A stretch of DNA of 64,000 bases from Acidobacteriota bacterium (GCA_029776225.1 JAKOTR010000029.1:1-64000), one strand, 5' to 3'; shown: positions 22,217 through 33,353, counted from the stretch's first letter. Program-made: numbers and translations. Notes: generated by a model not told the origin, from the sequence alone.

Positions 22217-22690
22217 ATGGCGGAAGTGCTGATTATCGGATATGGAAACCCGCTCCGCGGGGACGACGGCGCGGGCTGGCAGGCGGCCGAGATGCTGAAA
22301 GACCGCATCCGGGACGAGAGAGTTGAAATTGTGAGAAGCCACCAGCTGACACCGGAGATGGCCGAGGCGATCAGCCGCGCACGGAAGGTAATTTTTATCG
22401 ACGCGGATTGCGATAATAGGGAAGGACAAATCGCAATTAGAAACGTTGTACCCGAGCACGGCTCCGAGGTGTGTACTCATCAGTTGACGCCTGGAGTTCT
22501 ACTCGGAGCTGCACGCAAGTTGTACGGCGGTTCCGCCGAGGGGATGCTTGTCACAATGGGGGCTGGATCGTTCGAGTACGGATCGGAGTTATCCGAGGCA
22601 GTGAGAACTGCGCTGCCTTTGCTAGTGGAACGAGTTCGAGAAATGTGCGGCGAGTGGCTGAGCGCCGCAGGCAATTCATACCATTTGTGA
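22217..22690 (+). CDS. Hydrogenase maturation protease (first of two)
   Basis: A 157-residue HyaD/HycI-type endopeptidase that trims the C-terminal peptide of a nickel-containing large subunit. Nickel-probing acidic and histidine residues are visible in [13 protein letters not shown] (4-20 region), IFIDADCD and [11 protein letters not shown] 22217. It lies 11 bases after the HoxE-like gene and 13 before the acyl-CoA synthetase. The second half differs clearly in sequence from the protease at 26803, so the two are not a recent duplication. Its substrate is presumably the alpha subunit encoded further down, but a second, distant hydrogenase is possible. Confidence 0.88.
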   Translation: MAEVLIIGYGNPLRGDDGAGWQAAEMLKDRIRDERVEIVRSHQLTPEMAEAISRARKVIFIDADCDNREGQIAIRNVVPEHGSEVCTHQLTPGVLLGAARKLYGGSAEGMLVTMGAGSFEYGSELSEAVRTALPLLVERVREMCGEWLSAAGNSYHL

Positions 22691-22703
22691 TGAGGAAACT
22701 GCA

Positions 22704-25457
22704 ATGAAAAAAATGAAGAGCCCCGGCGGTGATTCCGCCCAGGACATTCTGAGACCCAGGCAACACCCGCTGGACGTTTTCTTCGAGCCGGAGTCGGTGG
22801 CGCTGATCGGCGCGACCGAAAATCCCGGCAGCGTTGGACGGACCGTGCTGTGGAACCTGATCAGCACTCCGTTCGGTGGAACAGTGTATCCGGTCAACCC
22901 GAAGCGCTCGAGCGTGCTCGGGATCAAAGCATATCCGAAGATTGCGGCGGTGCCGGAACGAGTGGACCTTGCGGTAATCACAACGCCGGCGGCAACGGTG
23001 CCGGGCATTATCCGCGAGTGCGTGGACGCGGGAGTGCGGGCGGCGATTGTGATCTCGGCGGGGTTCAAGGAGCTGGGGCCTGAAGGCAAGAAGTTGGAAG
23101 ACCAGGTCGTGGCCGAAGCCCGGCGCGGGAATATGCGCATCATCGGGCCGAACTGCCTGGGCGTGATGAGCCCGTTGACGGGACTCAACGCGACCTTCGC
23201 GCGAGCGATGGCGCTTCCCGGTAACGTGGGTTTCATCAGCCAGAGCGGAGCGCTCTGTACGGCGGTTCTGGACTGGAGCCTTCGGGAGCAGGTGGGCTTC
23301 AGCGCGTTCCTGTCGATCGGCTCGATGTCCGACGTGGGTTGGGGTGACCTGATCGATTATCTCGGAAGCGACCCCCGCACACGCAGCATTCTGCTCTACA
23401 TGGAGACCATCGGCGACGCGCGTTCGTTCCTTTCGGCGGCGCGTGAAGTGGCGTTGTCGAAGCCGATCATCGTGATCAAGCCGGGGCGGACGGAAGCGGC
23501 GGCCAAAGCGGCGGCGTCGCACACCGGTTCGCTGACCGGGAGCGACGAGGTGCTCGAGGCGGCGTTCCGGCGCAGCGGTGTGCTGCGGGTGAACGATATC
23601 GCCGACCTGTTCAACATGGCGGAAGTGCTGGCGAAGCAGCCGCGCCCGGCCGGCCCGCGGCTGAGCATTGTCGCCAACGCAGGCGGCCCGGCGGTGCTCG
23701 CAACCGATGCGCTGGTGACCAGCGGATGCGAGGTTGCGCAGATTTCACCGGAAACGATGGATGCACTGAACCAGATCCTGCCGGCGGCCTGGAGCCACAA
23801 CAACCCGATCGACATTTTGGGAGACGCGGGTCCGGACCGCTACGCCAAGGCGCTTGAGATCGCGGCGAAAGATCCCAATGCGGACGGGCTGCTGGTGATC
23901 CTGACGCCGCAAGCAATGACGGACCCGACAAAGACGGCCGAGCATCTCAAGCCGTACGCAAAGATCGAGGGTAAGCCCGTAATCGCGAGCTGGATGGGCG
24001 GAACGGAAGTCGCCGCGGGCGAGGAGATCCTCAACCGCGCAGGCATCCCGACATTCCCCTACCCCGACACCGCGGCGCGTGCGTTCAACTACATGTGGCG
24101 GTACAGCTACAACCTCCGCGCGTTGTACGAGACGCCGATTGCGCCCACGTCTGAGGAGGCTGAGGCCGACCGCGCCCGCGCCGAGAAGATCATCCAGGCG
24201 GCGCGTAAGGCCGGCCGCACCATCCTGACGGAGTTCGAATCCAAGCAACTGCTGGCCACCTACGGAATTCCCACGGTTGAGACGCGGGTGGCAACCAGCG
24301 AGGACGAGGCGGTTGCCGCAGCGGCGCAGATCGGCTATCCGATCGTGCTCAAGCTGTATTCGGAGACGATCACGCACAAGACCGACGTCGGCGGCGTGCA
24401 GCTCAACCTGCAGGATGAGGAGGCCGTCCGCAACGCCTACCGGGCCATCGAGAAATCCGTAACGGAGAAGGCGGGCAAGGAGCACTTCCAGGGCGTGACC
24501 GTTCAGCCGATGATCCAGTTGTTCGGCTACGAACTGATCATCGGTTCGAGCATCGATCCGCAGTTTGGGCCGGTTCTGCTGTTCGGCATGGGCGGCCAGC
24601 TTGTGGAAGTGTTCAAGGACCGCGCGCTGGGGCTCCCGCCGCTCACGACGACACTGGCGCGGCGCATGATGGAGCAGACCAAGATCTACAAGGCATTGAA
24701 GGGCGTCCGCGGGCGCAAGCCGGTGGACCTGGCGGCACTGGAGCAGTTGCTGGTGCGCTTCAGCCAGTTGGTCGTAGAGCAGCGGTGGATCAAAGAAATC
24801 GACATCAACCCGCTGCTGGCCTCGTCGGAGCGGCTGATCGCGCTCGATGCACGCGTGCTGGTCCACGGGCCGGACGTGAAGGAAGAAGACCTGCCGCGGC
24901 CGGCGATCCGCCCGTATCCGACCAAGTACGTGTCCCCGTGGACGATGAAGGACGGCACGCAGGTGTGCATCCGCCCAATTCGCCCCGAGGACGAGCCCCT
25001 GCTGGTGAAATTCCACGAGACGCTCTCGGACCGTTCCGTGTACCAGCGCTACCTGCACATGATGAAACTGAGCCAGCGCGTGGCGCACGAACGGCTGACC
25101 CGGATCTGTTTCATCGACTACGACCGCGAAATGGCGCTCGTAGCCGAGAACAAAGACCCGAAGACCGGCGAGCCGCAGGTAATCGCGGTGGCCCGGCTGA
25201 AGAAGACGCATGGCACGAACGAAGCCGAACTGGCGGTCATCATCAGCGACGAATACCAGGGCCGCGGCCTCGGTACGGAGCTGATCAGGCGGCTGCTTGA
25301 AGTGGCGAAGGACGAGAAAGTCAGCCGCATCACCGGCGACATTCTGCCGGACAACCTGCCCATGCAGGCCATTTGCAAGAAGCTGGGCTTCCAGTTGAAG
25401 CGAGAGCCCGAGGACCCCGTGGTCCGCGTGGAACTCGAGATGGGCGTCCCAGCCTGA
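22704..25457 (+). CDS. ADP-forming acyl/acetyl-CoA synthetase fused to GNAT acetyltransferase (Pat-like)
   Basis: A 917-residue multidomain protein. The CoA-binding Rossmann domain (about 15-120) has [16 protein letters not shown]. Succinyl-CoA-ligase-like domains (120-460) include [15 protein letters not shown] and [12 protein letters not shown], whose H273 matches the histidine phosphorylated in ADP-forming acetyl-CoA synthetases. The ATP-grasp region (about 495-720) has [22 protein letters not shown]-terminal GNAT domain (about 750-910) has [20 protein letters not shown] for acetyl-CoA binding. It has the same outline as bacterial protein acetyltransferase Pat/YfiQ, but with the catalytic histidine kept it could make ATP from acetyl-CoA. 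It is embedded in the hydrogenase operon. RBS GAGGAAA precedes ATG 22704. Confidence 0.9.
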   Translation: MKKMKSPGGDSAQDILRPRQHPLDVFFEPESVALIGATENPGSVGRTVLWNLISTPFGGTVYPVNPKRSSVLGIKAYPKIAAVPERVDLAVITTPAATVPGIIRECVDAGVRAAIVISAGFKELGPEGKKLEDQVVAEARRGNMRIIGPNCLGVMSPLTGLNATFARAMALPGNVGFISQSGALCTAVLDWSLREQVGFSAFLSIGSMSDVGWGDLIDYLGSDPRTRSILLYMETIGDARSFLSAAREVALSKPIIVIKPGRTEAAAKAAASHTGSLTGSDEVLEAAFRRSGVLRVNDIADLFNMAEVLAKQPRPAGPRLSIVANAGGPAVLATDALVTSGCEVAQISPETMDALNQILPAAWSHNNPIDILGDAGPDRYAKALEIAAKDPNADGLLVILTPQAMTDPTKTAEHLKPYAKIEGKPVIASWMGGTEVAAGEEILNRAGIPTFPYPDTAARAFNYMWRYSYNLRALYETPIAPTSEEAEADRARAEKIIQAARKAGRTILTEFESKQLLATYGIPTVETRVATSEDEAVAAAAQIGYPIVLKLYSETITHKTDVGGVQLNLQDEEAVRNAYRAIEKSVTEKAGKEHFQGVTVQPMIQLFGYELIIGSSIDPQFGPVLLFGMGGQLVEVFKDRALGLPPLTTTLARRMMEQTKIYKALKGVRGRKPVDLAALEQLLVRFSQLVVEQRWIKEIDINPLLASSERLIALDARVLVHGPDVKEEDLPRPAIRPYPTKYVSPWTMKDGTQVCIRPIRPEDEPLLVKFHETLSDRSVYQRYLHMMKLSQRVAHERLTRICFIDYDREMALVAENKDPKTGEPQVIAVARLKKTHGTNEAELAVIISDEYQGRGLGTELIRRLLEVAKDEKVSRITGDILPDNLPMQAICKKLGFQLKREPEDPVVRVELEMGVPA

Positions 25458-25469
25458 GAGTCGAAGCCA

Positions 25470-25495
25470 GGCGGGCCGGAGGCGTCCGGCCCGCC
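25470..25495 (+). other. Strong intercistronic hairpin before the hydrogenase large-subunit gene
   Basis: A perfect 11-bp GC stem, GGCGGGCCGGA (25470-25480) and TCCGGCCCGCC (25485-25495), with a GGCG loop and no T-run. It sits in the 56-base gap between the synthetase stop and the hydA Shine-Dalgarno. Without a U-tract it is unlikely to terminate. It may instead protect or separate transcript segments so that hydA is expressed differently. Confidence 0.7.
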
Positions 25496-25513
25496 CGAGC
25501 GGGAGGTTGGAGG

Positions 25514-26803
25514 ATGGCGGCAAAGACGATCAAAGTCGATTACCTCGCTCGCGTGGAAGGCGAGGGAGCCCTGCACGTGAAACTGCGGGGAGATCGGGTT
25601 GAAGACGTCAAGCTGAGAATCTTCGAACCTCCCCGGCTCTTTGAAGCGTTTCTGCGCGGACGGCGCATCGAGGAAGCGCCGGATATCACGGCGCGCATCT
25701 GCGGCATCTGCCCCGTGGCGTACCAGATGAGCGCAGTGCACGCGATCGAGCGGGCGCTGGGAGTGACGGTGGATCCCGCGGTGCGGCTGTTGCGGCGGCT
25801 GATCTACTGCGGCGAATGGATCGAGAGCCACGCGCTCCACGTTTACATGTTGCACGCGCCGGATTTTCTCGGCTACGAGGACGCGATCGAGATGGCGCGC
25901 GACCACAAGGAAACGGTGGAGCAGGGGCTCAGGTTAAAAAAGATCGGCAATGACTTGATGGCTGTGCTCGGCGGGCGCGAGATCCATCCGATTTCCGCAT
26001 GTCTGGGCGGCTTCTACCGCGTGCCGTCAAAGAGCGAGCTGCTGGCCCTGGTCGAGGATTTGAAGTGGGCGCTGGAAGCCTCCGTCGCGACGGCGCGGTT
26101 CGTGGCGGGATTTGAATTTCCGGATTTCGAGCAGGATTACGAGTTCGTGGCGCTTTCCCATCCGGACGAGTACCCGCTGAACGAGGGCCGGCTGGTGTCG
26201 AACAAGGGCCTGGACATCGACGTTTCCGAATACGAGGAGCACTTTTTCGAGCAGCACGCGAAGCACTCCAACGCGCTGCAATCGCAGTTGCGCAAGCGGG
26301 GATCGTACCTGGTTGGGCCGCTGGCCCGCTACAATCTGAATTTTTCGAAGCTGACGCCAATTGCGCAGCAGACCGCTTGCGAGTGCAAAGCGGAGCCGCC
26401 CTGCCTGAACCCGTTCAAGAGCATTGTCGTGCGGGCGATCGAACTCGTGTTCGCATGCGAGGAGGCGCTGCGCATCATCGACGAGTACGAGCCGCCGGCG
26501 GCGCCCCGCGTGGACGTTCCGGTTCGCGCCGGCGCCGGCCAGGCAATCACGGAGGCGCCGCGAGGCATCCTGTATCACCGCTACGAGTTCGACGGCGAGG
26601 GCACGATCCGGTCCGCGAAGATCGTGCCGCCCACATCGCAGAACCAGCGGAGGATCGAGGACGATCTCTGGCAGTTCGTTCCGCGGATCGCAGCCCGTCC
26701 GGTGGAGGAGATTACGTGGCGGTGCGAGCAGGCGGTGCGGAACTATGATCCGTGCATCTCCTGCGCGACGCACTTCCTGCGGATGGAGATCGTACGGGAG
26801 TAG
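25514..26803 (+). CDS. hydA: [NiFe]-hydrogenase large (catalytic) subunit, group 3 type
   Basis: A 429-residue nickel subunit. The N-terminal motif [11 protein letters not shown] supplies C63 and C66, and the C-terminal motif [10 protein letters not shown] supplies C414 and C417, the four ligands of the Ni-Fe(CN)2CO centre. The motif is followed by only nine residues after H420, the peptide a maturation protease would remove. The opening [14 protein letters not shown] is typical of the family. Without a Tat-bearing partner it works in the cytoplasm, oxidising H2 or evolving it with NAD(P)H. ATG 25514 follows a strong GGGAGGTTGGAGG. Assignment to group 3b rests on the beta-gamma-delta-alpha gene set rather than on a tree. 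Confidence 0.94.
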   Translation: MAAKTIKVDYLARVEGEGALHVKLRGDRVEDVKLRIFEPPRLFEAFLRGRRIEEAPDITARICGICPVAYQMSAVHAIERALGVTVDPAVRLLRRLIYCGEWIESHALHVYMLHAPDFLGYEDAIEMARDHKETVEQGLRLKKIGNDLMAVLGGREIHPISACLGGFYRVPSKSELLALVEDLKWALEASVATARFVAGFEFPDFEQDYEFVALSHPDEYPLNEGRLVSNKGLDIDVSEYEEHFFEQHAKHSNALQSQLRKRGSYLVGPLARYNLNFSKLTPIAQQTACECKAEPPCLNPFKSIVVRAIELVFACEEALRIIDEYEPPAAPRVDVPVRAGAGQAITEAPRGILYHRYEFDGEGTIRSAKIVPPTSQNQRRIEDDLWQFVPRIAARPVEEITWRCEQAVRNYDPCISCATHFLRMEIVRE

Positions 26804-27267
26804 TGGGAAAGCCGCTGATTATCGGTTGCGGCAACCCGGACCGCGGCGATGACGCCGCAGGCTTGCTGGTTGTCAAACGGCTGCGATCGATGGGGATCGC
26901 GGCGGAAGAGCATAGCGGAGAGGGGCTGGCACTAATGGAAGCATGGAGTGGGGCCGGGAGTGTCATCCTGATCGACGCCGTAGTCACGGGCGCCGCCCCG
27001 GGCGCCATCTCCGTTTGGGACGCGCGGACAGCCCCGGTGTCCCGCGGCGCATTCCGCGCTTCGACGCATAGCTTCGGAGCAGCGGAGGCGGTGGAACTGG
27101 CGCGGGCGCTGGACCGGCTGCCAGCTTCGCTGACGATTTACGGCATCGAGGGAAAGAACTTCGAGCGGGGTGCGCGGCCTGCGCCGGAGGTCCTGGCGGC
27201 GGTGGAAGAGGTCGCGCAGCGAATCGCGGAGCAAGTACAAAGCATCACAAAGGAAGTAGAAGGTTGA
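26803..27267 (+). CDS. Hydrogenase maturation protease (second)
   Basis: A 154-residue HyaD/HoxW-type protease with GCGNPDRGDDAAG, ILIDAVVTG and ASTHSFGAAEAVELARAL; the Asp and His residues are the nickel-binding positions. It starts at GTG 26803, sharing one base with the hydA stop (TAGTG), so it is coupled to the large subunit and is the more likely HydA-specific protease. The hypF start codon overlaps its stop. It is the second protease gene in the same operon. Confidence 0.9.
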   Translation: MGKPLIIGCGNPDRGDDAAGLLVVKRLRSMGIAAEEHSGEGLALMEAWSGAGSVILIDAVVTGAAPGAISVWDARTAPVSRGAFRASTHSFGAAEAVELARALDRLPASLTIYGIEGKNFERGARPAPEVLAAVEEVAQRIAEQVQSITKEVEG

Positions 27268-29462
27268 CGGGAACGGGCAGCATCGAACGGCGGCGCATCG
27301 CGCTTTACGGCGCGGTGCAGGGCGTGGGCTTCCGCCCGTTCGTCTACCGGCTGGCGACCGAACTCGGGCTGAACGGCACGGTGCTGAATTCGAGCGCCGG
27401 ACTCGTGATCGAGGTCGAGGGCGAACACGCAGAAGTGGAGCGGTTCGCCGAGCGTCTGAGCCGGGAGCGTCCCGCCGCGGCTGTGGTGCTGGCGCGCGAG
27501 GAGAGCACGCTGGCGCCCGCCGGGTATGACAAGTTCGAGATTCTGGCGAGCGACGGAGCAGCCGAACCGGTAGCCAGCGTTCTGCCGGACCTTGCTACGT
27601 GCCCCAAGTGCCTGGCCGAACTGTTCGATCCCGCGAACCGGCGTTTCCACTACCCGTTCACCAACTGCACGGAGTGCGGCCCGCGGTACTCGATCATCCT
27701 CGACATTCCGTACGACCGTCCGGCCACCACGATGCGCGGCTTCACGCTGTGCCCCGATTGTGGGCGCGAGTACACGGACCCGGCCGACCGCCGCTTTCAC
27801 GCGCAGCCGAACGCCTGCCCGCGCTGCGGTCCGCGGCTCTCGATGGAGCTTGGCGAAGCCGCCCGCGCAATTCGGGACGGCAAGATCGTCGCATTGAAAG
27901 GCATCGGCGGCTTTCAGTTGCTGGTCGATGCGCGGAACGAAGAAGCCGTGGCGCGGCTCCGGCATCTTAAGCGGCGCGAGGAAAAACCGTTCGCGTTGAT
28001 GATGCCGTCGCTCGATGTGGCGCGCGAGTATTGCCGAATTTCGCCGGAGGAAGAGGCGGTGCTGCTCTCGCCGGCGGCGCCCATCGTACTGCTGAGGCCG
28101 CTGGGGAATCCGCAGTTGGCGAACAACGTGGCGCACAATTCGCCGTACCTCGGCGTGATGCTTCCCTACTCTCCGCTGCACCACCTGTTGATGCGCGAGT
28201 GCCCGTTTCCGGTAGTCGCGACGAGCGGCAACCTGAGCGACGAGCCGATCGCGATCGACAACGACGAGGCGGTGCGGCGGCTGAGCGGAATCGCGGACGT
28301 TTTCCTAATGCACGACCGGCCGATCGCGCGGCCCTGCGACGATTCGGTGGTGCGAGTCGTGCGCGGGCGCGAGAGCGTGGTGCGGCGCGCGCGGGGCTAC
28401 GCACCGCTGCCCGTCCGGACGGCGAGCGCTCTGCCCGCGGTGCTCGCGGTGGGCGGGCATTTGAAGAACACGGTGGCGATCGCCGTGGGGCGGCAGGTGT
28501 TTTTGAGCCAGCACGTAGGCGACCTCGATACGGTGGAAGCGCGCCGCGCGTTCGAGCGGGCCATCGAGGACCTGTGCCGGCTGTACCGCTTCAAGCCCGA
28601 GATGATTGCCTGCGACATGCACCCCGACTATGCGTCCTCGCAATGGGCGGAATGCTCCGGGCTGCCGCGCGTGAAGGTGCAGCACCACCACGCGCACGTT
28701 GCGGCTTGCGCGGCTGAGAACGGCGTATCGGGTGCGTACCTCGGCGTGGGCTGGGACGGCACCGGCTACGGCACGGACGACACGATCTGGGGTGGAGAGT
28801 TTTTCGCAGTAGAGCGCGGGCGGTTCGAGCGCGTGGCGCACCTGCGCCCGTTCCGGCTGCCCGGCGGCGAGGCGGCGGTCCGCGAGGGATGGCGATCCGC
28901 GGCTGCCCTGCTGTATGAGACCGCCGGACCGGAGGCGGTGGAGAACGCGGTGATCCGGCGCATGCTCGAGCGCGGCATCAATGCGCCGATGACGACGAGC
29001 GTGGGGCGGCTTTTCGATGCGGTGGCGTCGCTGGCGGGCATTGCGCACGAGAGCCTGTTCGAAGGGCAGGCCGCGATGCTGCTGGAGCGGGCCATCGGCG
29101 GGCTGGAAACGGACGAGTGCTATCCGCTGAATGACGGCGACTGGCGGGAGATGATCGAAGCCGTGCGCCGGGACGCGGCCGCCGGAGTTTCGCGCGCGCT
29201 CATCGCCGCGCGGTTCCACAACGCGCTGGTCAACTGGATCGCCGATGTGGCGGAGCGCACCGGGCTGCGGCAGGTGACGCTCAGCGGGGGCGTGTTTCAG
29301 AATTCGTATCTGATCGAGCGCGCGGCGGCGCTGCTCGAGCGGCGCGGCTATCGCGTGTACACGCATCAGCGCGTGCCGGCCAACGACGGCGGCATCGCGC
29401 TGGGGCAGGCCGTGCTCGCGGGAGGAGATTATGTGCCTGGCAATTCCGGGGAAGATCGTTGA
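27264..29462 (+). CDS. hypF: Carbamoyltransferase HypF
   Basis: A 732-residue maturation factor that turns carbamoyl phosphate and ATP into the thiocarbamate on HypE, the source of the cyanide ligands. Domains in order: acylphosphatase (1-90, GAVQGVGFRPFVYRLA), two zinc-finger pairs (about 110-190, CPKC, CTEC, CPDC and CPRC), a YrdC-like domain (about 195-380) and a Kae1-like domain (about 390-730) with HHHAHVAACAAE and TLSGGVFQN. TTG start 27264 with AGGAAG seven bases upstream, overlapping the preceding stop. Length is close to E. coli HypF (750). hypC begins inside its 3' end. Confidence 0.95.
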   Translation: MTGTGSIERRRIALYGAVQGVGFRPFVYRLATELGLNGTVLNSSAGLVIEVEGEHAEVERFAERLSRERPAAAVVLAREESTLAPAGYDKFEILASDGAAEPVASVLPDLATCPKCLAELFDPANRRFHYPFTNCTECGPRYSIILDIPYDRPATTMRGFTLCPDCGREYTDPADRRFHAQPNACPRCGPRLSMELGEAARAIRDGKIVALKGIGGFQLLVDARNEEAVARLRHLKRREEKPFALMMPSLDVAREYCRISPEEEAVLLSPAAPIVLLRPLGNPQLANNVAHNSPYLGVMLPYSPLHHLLMRECPFPVVATSGNLSDEPIAIDNDEAVRRLSGIADVFLMHDRPIARPCDDSVVRVVRGRESVVRRARGYAPLPVRTASALPAVLAVGGHLKNTVAIAVGRQVFLSQHVGDLDTVEARRAFERAIEDLCRLYRFKPEMIACDMHPDYASSQWAECSGLPRVKVQHHHAHVAACAAENGVSGAYLGVGWDGTGYGTDDTIWGGEFFAVERGRFERVAHLRPFRLPGGEAAVREGWRSAAALLYETAGPEAVENAVIRRMLERGINAPMTTSVGRLFDAVASLAGIAHESLFEGQAAMLLERAIGGLETDECYPLNDGDWREMIEAVRRDAAAGVSRALIAARFHNALVNWIADVAERTGLRQVTLSGGVFQNSYLIERAAALLERRGYRVYTHQRVPANDGGIALGQAVLAGGDYVPGNSGEDR

Positions 29463-29688
29463 GATTATCGAAGACCCCGACCCGACGCTGCGGCGTGCGA
29501 AGGTCGATTTCGGCGGCGTCCGCAAAGAGGTGTCGCTGGCGTTCACGCCGGAGGCGGAGACCGGGAACTACGTGCTGGTGCACGTCGGCTTCGCGCTGAA
29601 CGTGGTGGACGAGGGTGAAGCAGAAAAGATTTTCGAGCACCTCAAGGAGATGAGCGCGCTCGAGGAACTCGAGGAAGGTTCCGCTTGA
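29431..29688 (+). CDS. hypC: Hydrogenase assembly chaperone HypC
   Basis: An 85-residue chaperone beginning [12 protein letters not shown]. The cysteine after the initiator methionine binds the Fe(CN)2CO group and the large-subunit precursor together with HypD. The gene overlaps hypF by 32 bases and the hypD start overlaps its stop (CTTGA). The second half, ending in an acidic tail, is typical. One HypC for two proteases suggests only one hydrogenase is served here. Confidence 0.95.
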   Translation: MCLAIPGKIVEIIEDPDPTLRRAKVDFGGVRKEVSLAFTPEAETGNYVLVHVGFALNVVDEGEAEKIFEHLKEMSALEELEEGSA

Positions 29689-30771
29689 AGTTCATTGACG
29701 AATACCGCGACCGGAAAGCGGTCGAACTGCTCGCCGGCGAGATCCGGCGCGCCGTCACGCGTCCGTGGACGATCATGGAGATCTGCGGCGGGCAGACACA
29801 CACGATTCTGAAGAGCGGCTTGCAGGATCTGCTGCCGCCGGAGGTGACGCTGGTTCACGGTCCGGGGTGCCCCGTGTGCGTGACGCCCATCGAGCTGATC
29901 GATAAAGCGGTGGACATCGCGCTGCGCCCCGGCGCGATCCTGTGCTCGTTCGGCGACATGCTGCGGGTGCCGGGCTCCACGCGCAGCCTGCTGGACGCCA
30001 AGGCCGAGGGCGGCGACGTGCGCATCGTGTACTCGCCGATGGACGCGGTGAAACTGGCGCGCGAGAATCCGCATCGGCAGGTGGTGTTTTTCGCCGTGGG
30101 TTTCGAGACTACGGCGCCGGCGAATGCGATGTCGGTGTGGCAGGCGGCGCGCGAGGGGCTGGAAAACTTCTCGCTGCTGGTGGCGCACGTACTGGTGCCG
30201 CCCGCGATCGAAGCGATTCTGAATGCGCCCAACTGCCGCGTGAACGCGTTTCTGGCGCCCGGCCACGTGTGCACGGTGGCGGGCTACGGCGAGTACGAGG
30301 ATCTGGCCGCGCGCTATCGCGTGCCGATCGTGGTCACCGGGTTCGAGCCGCTCGATTTGATGGACGGCATACGCCGTGCGGTGGCGCAACTGGAAAGCGG
30401 GCGCGCCGAGGTGGAGAACCAGTACAGCCGGGCGGTGGCGCGCGAAGGGAACGCCGCCGCGCAGCGGATCGTGGCCGAGGTGTTCGAAGTGTCGGACCGC
30501 CAGTGGCGCGGTATCGGCGAGATTCGGGCGAGCGGTTTGCGGCTGCGCGAGCCGTACCGGCGTTTCGATGCAGCCGAGCGGTTCGGACTCGCAGCCGCAG
30601 GCGCGCGCGAATCCACCGAGTGCCTCAGCGGGCTCGTGCTGCAAGGTCTGAAAAAACCTTACGAATGCCCGGCGTTCGGGACCAAGTGCACGCCAGAGCA
30701 CCCGCTGGGCGCGCCGATGGTGTCGTCGGAGGGAGCGTGCGCCGCATACTACCAGTTCGGGAGGCGCGCGA

Positions 30772-30785
<14 letters not shown>
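29685..30785 (+). CDS. hypD: Hydrogenase maturation protein HypD
   Basis: A 366-residue iron-sulfur scaffold on which the Fe(CN)2CO unit is assembled. Signature blocks are [37 protein letters not shown] and [11 protein letters not shown], plus the C-terminal cysteines of the [4Fe-4S] cluster ([41 protein letters not shown]). TTG start 29685 with GAGGAAGG upstream; it overlaps hypC by four bases and hypE by 14. Confidence 0.95.
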
Positions 30786-31818
<1,033 letters not shown>

Positions 31819-31833
31819 ACCGGCTCTGCCGGT
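31819..31833. terminator. Short dyad between convergent hypE and clpS-like genes
   Basis: ACCGGC (31819-31824), loop TCT, GCCGGT (31828-31833). A 6-bp stem with no T-run on the plus side. It fills the gap between the two stop codons and may act as a weak bidirectional stop. Confidence 0.3.
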
Positions 31834-32153
31834 TACTGCGCCGGTTCGATGATGGCCGACATCGAGCCTTTCGATTCCGGCATCCGCCAGTCGGGGCCGT
31901 AGCTGCGGATCTGGTCGCGCGCAAATTCGGCTTGCGGCAGCTCGCAAGTGATGACGATTGTACGGCCGGTGGTGTCCACCTCCCTGGCGTGCGCGTACGC
32001 CTTGCCTTCCGAGAACAGAAACAGGCGCTGGAGCATCTCGATGACGTAGGCGTAGGTGTGCTCGTCATCATCGAGAAGGACGACGTGATACAGGGGGGTG
32101 AGTTGTTCCCGGTCGATTGTCTCCGATTCAGGAGCGATGCTCGTACCCGTCAT
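31833..32153 (-). CDS. clpS: ClpS-family Clp protease adaptor
   Basis: A 106-residue protein with the ClpS core YHVVLLDDDEHTYAYVIEMLQRLF, then GKAYAHAREVDTTGRTIVITCELPQAEFARDQI. ClpS delivers N-end-rule substrates to ClpAP. The first acidic pair of the substrate pocket (LDDD) is present, but where E. coli has the His66 of VHYQG this protein has Asp (VDTTG), so degron recognition may differ. ATG start at 32153, just upstream of (and 5 bases from the stop of) the metallo-hydrolase gene in the same direction; the two are probably one transcript. No clpA is in the window. Confidence 0.8.
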   Translation of the reverse strand: MTGTSIAPESETIDREQLTPLYHVVLLDDDEHTYAYVIEMLQRLFLFSEGKAYAHAREVDTTGRTIVITCELPQAEFARDQIRSYGPDWRMPESKGSMSAIIEPAQ

Positions 32154-32158
32154 TCGAC

Positions 32159-33292
32159 CTATGCTCTCTCCAGGGAATGGTAAATCGAAGTTACGTTGGA
32201 TCTGACTCCTTCGGCAAGGATCTCCGCCGGGGTCTTCAGGAACGATCCGGCGTCACCCCGCTTCGTACAGAGTGTGACGAACTCGCCATATCCGCCGTTG
32301 CGCAACGATTTGAGTTTGGCCGGCGTGATCGTCCGCGCGAGTTCCTCGACCGTGCGGCCCTCGCGCTTGCCCTCCTCGACCGCCGCGGTGAGTTCCTCGA
32401 TGTAAGCGGCCATCTGGTCCAGCCGGTCGCGTCCCTGCTGTACCGGCCCGTGGCCCCCGATTACGTGCGTGAACTCGAACTCACCTATTGAACGCAGGGT
32501 GCGCGGCCACTCGCGCGGGTAGCCGTCGCCGATATAGGGGAAGAAGCAGTGGACCAGGTCGCCCGAAACCAGAACCTTCTTCTGCGGGCAGAAGACGACG
32601 ATATCGCCGGCGGTGTGCCCGCGCCCGCGGAAGGCGAGGTGGAGGTCGTGCGCCTTGTCGTGGAGCACGAGGTCGTCGCGGAAGGTCACGTTGGGCAGCT
32701 CGGGTTTGTATGCCAGCAGCTCGCGCTCATACTCGCGCGTTTCTTGAATCATACGCTTGTAGTGAGCCTTCTCCTCGTCGGTGCGGGCGGCTTCGAGTTG
32801 CTTGCGGTAGCGCTGCAGGGTCTTGGGAATCTGCTCGAGGGAGGCTTCGAGGCGCGCCGCCCCGAATTCCTCGATGAGGCTGCGTGTGGCCGCACTGGAA
32901 ATCACGTCGGCGCGCGGTGCGATTCGCTTGCAGGCCGGGGTGCCCTGCGTGTGGTCCCAGTGGAAGTGCGTGTTGACGATGTAGCGTATGGGCTTAGTGG
33001 TAAGTTCGCGCCGGAGTTGGGAGACGAGCGAAACCACCGCGGAGGGTTTCGAGGGCGTGTCCACGATCATCAGGTCGTTGGCATTCTCGAAGATGGCGGC
33101 GTTGCAGTTGATCAGCGCGGAGGGGCGCGCGACGGCCGCGTAGACGCCCTCGGCTACTTTTTCGATGTCAAAGACGGTGGGCAGGGTGGCGGCGGCCTGG
33201 GTTTGGGCGCGAGCGGCCCGGAGCGCAGCCCGCTCAAGCACGGCGGCGCCGAGTGCCCAGGCGAGGAACCCCCGGCGGGAATGAGAGTGCAT
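32159..33292 (-). CDS. Tat-exported metallo-beta-lactamase-fold hydrolase
   Basis: A 377-residue protein from ATG 33292, chosen because GGAGG lies six bases before it; an in-frame ATG at 33304 has no RBS. A twin-arginine signal (HSRRGFLAWALGAAV) ends near AARAQ. The metal site motif THFHWDHTQG (H-x-H-x-D-H) is followed by further ligands in RGRGHTAGD and VIGGHGPVQ. It resembles the large family of exported MBL-fold enzymes that includes subclass B3 beta-lactamases and quinohemoprotein-linked hydrolases; the substrate cannot be assigned. It is divergent from ssrA and upstream of clpS. Confidence 0.85.
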   Translation of the reverse strand: MHSHSRRGFLAWALGAAVLERAALRAARAQTQAAATLPTVFDIEKVAEGVYAAVARPSALINCNAAIFENANDLMIVDTPSKPSAVVSLVSQLRRELTTKPIRYIVNTHFHWDHTQGTPACKRIAPRADVISSAATRSLIEEFGAARLEASLEQIPKTLQRYRKQLEAARTDEEKAHYKRMIQETREYERELLAYKPELPNVTFRDDLVLHDKAHDLHLAFRGRGHTAGDIVVFCPQKKVLVSGDLVHCFFPYIGDGYPREWPRTLRSIGEFEFTHVIGGHGPVQQGRDRLDQMAAYIEELTAAVEEGKREGRTVEELARTITPAKLKSLRNGGYGEFVTLCTKRGDAGSFLKTPAEILAEGVRSNVTSIYHSLERA

Positions 33293-33353
33293 GGCAGCCT
33301 CCAATTTATTGATCCTACTGCAAACAGCAGGCCGCGGCTTTGTGGGATTCTGC

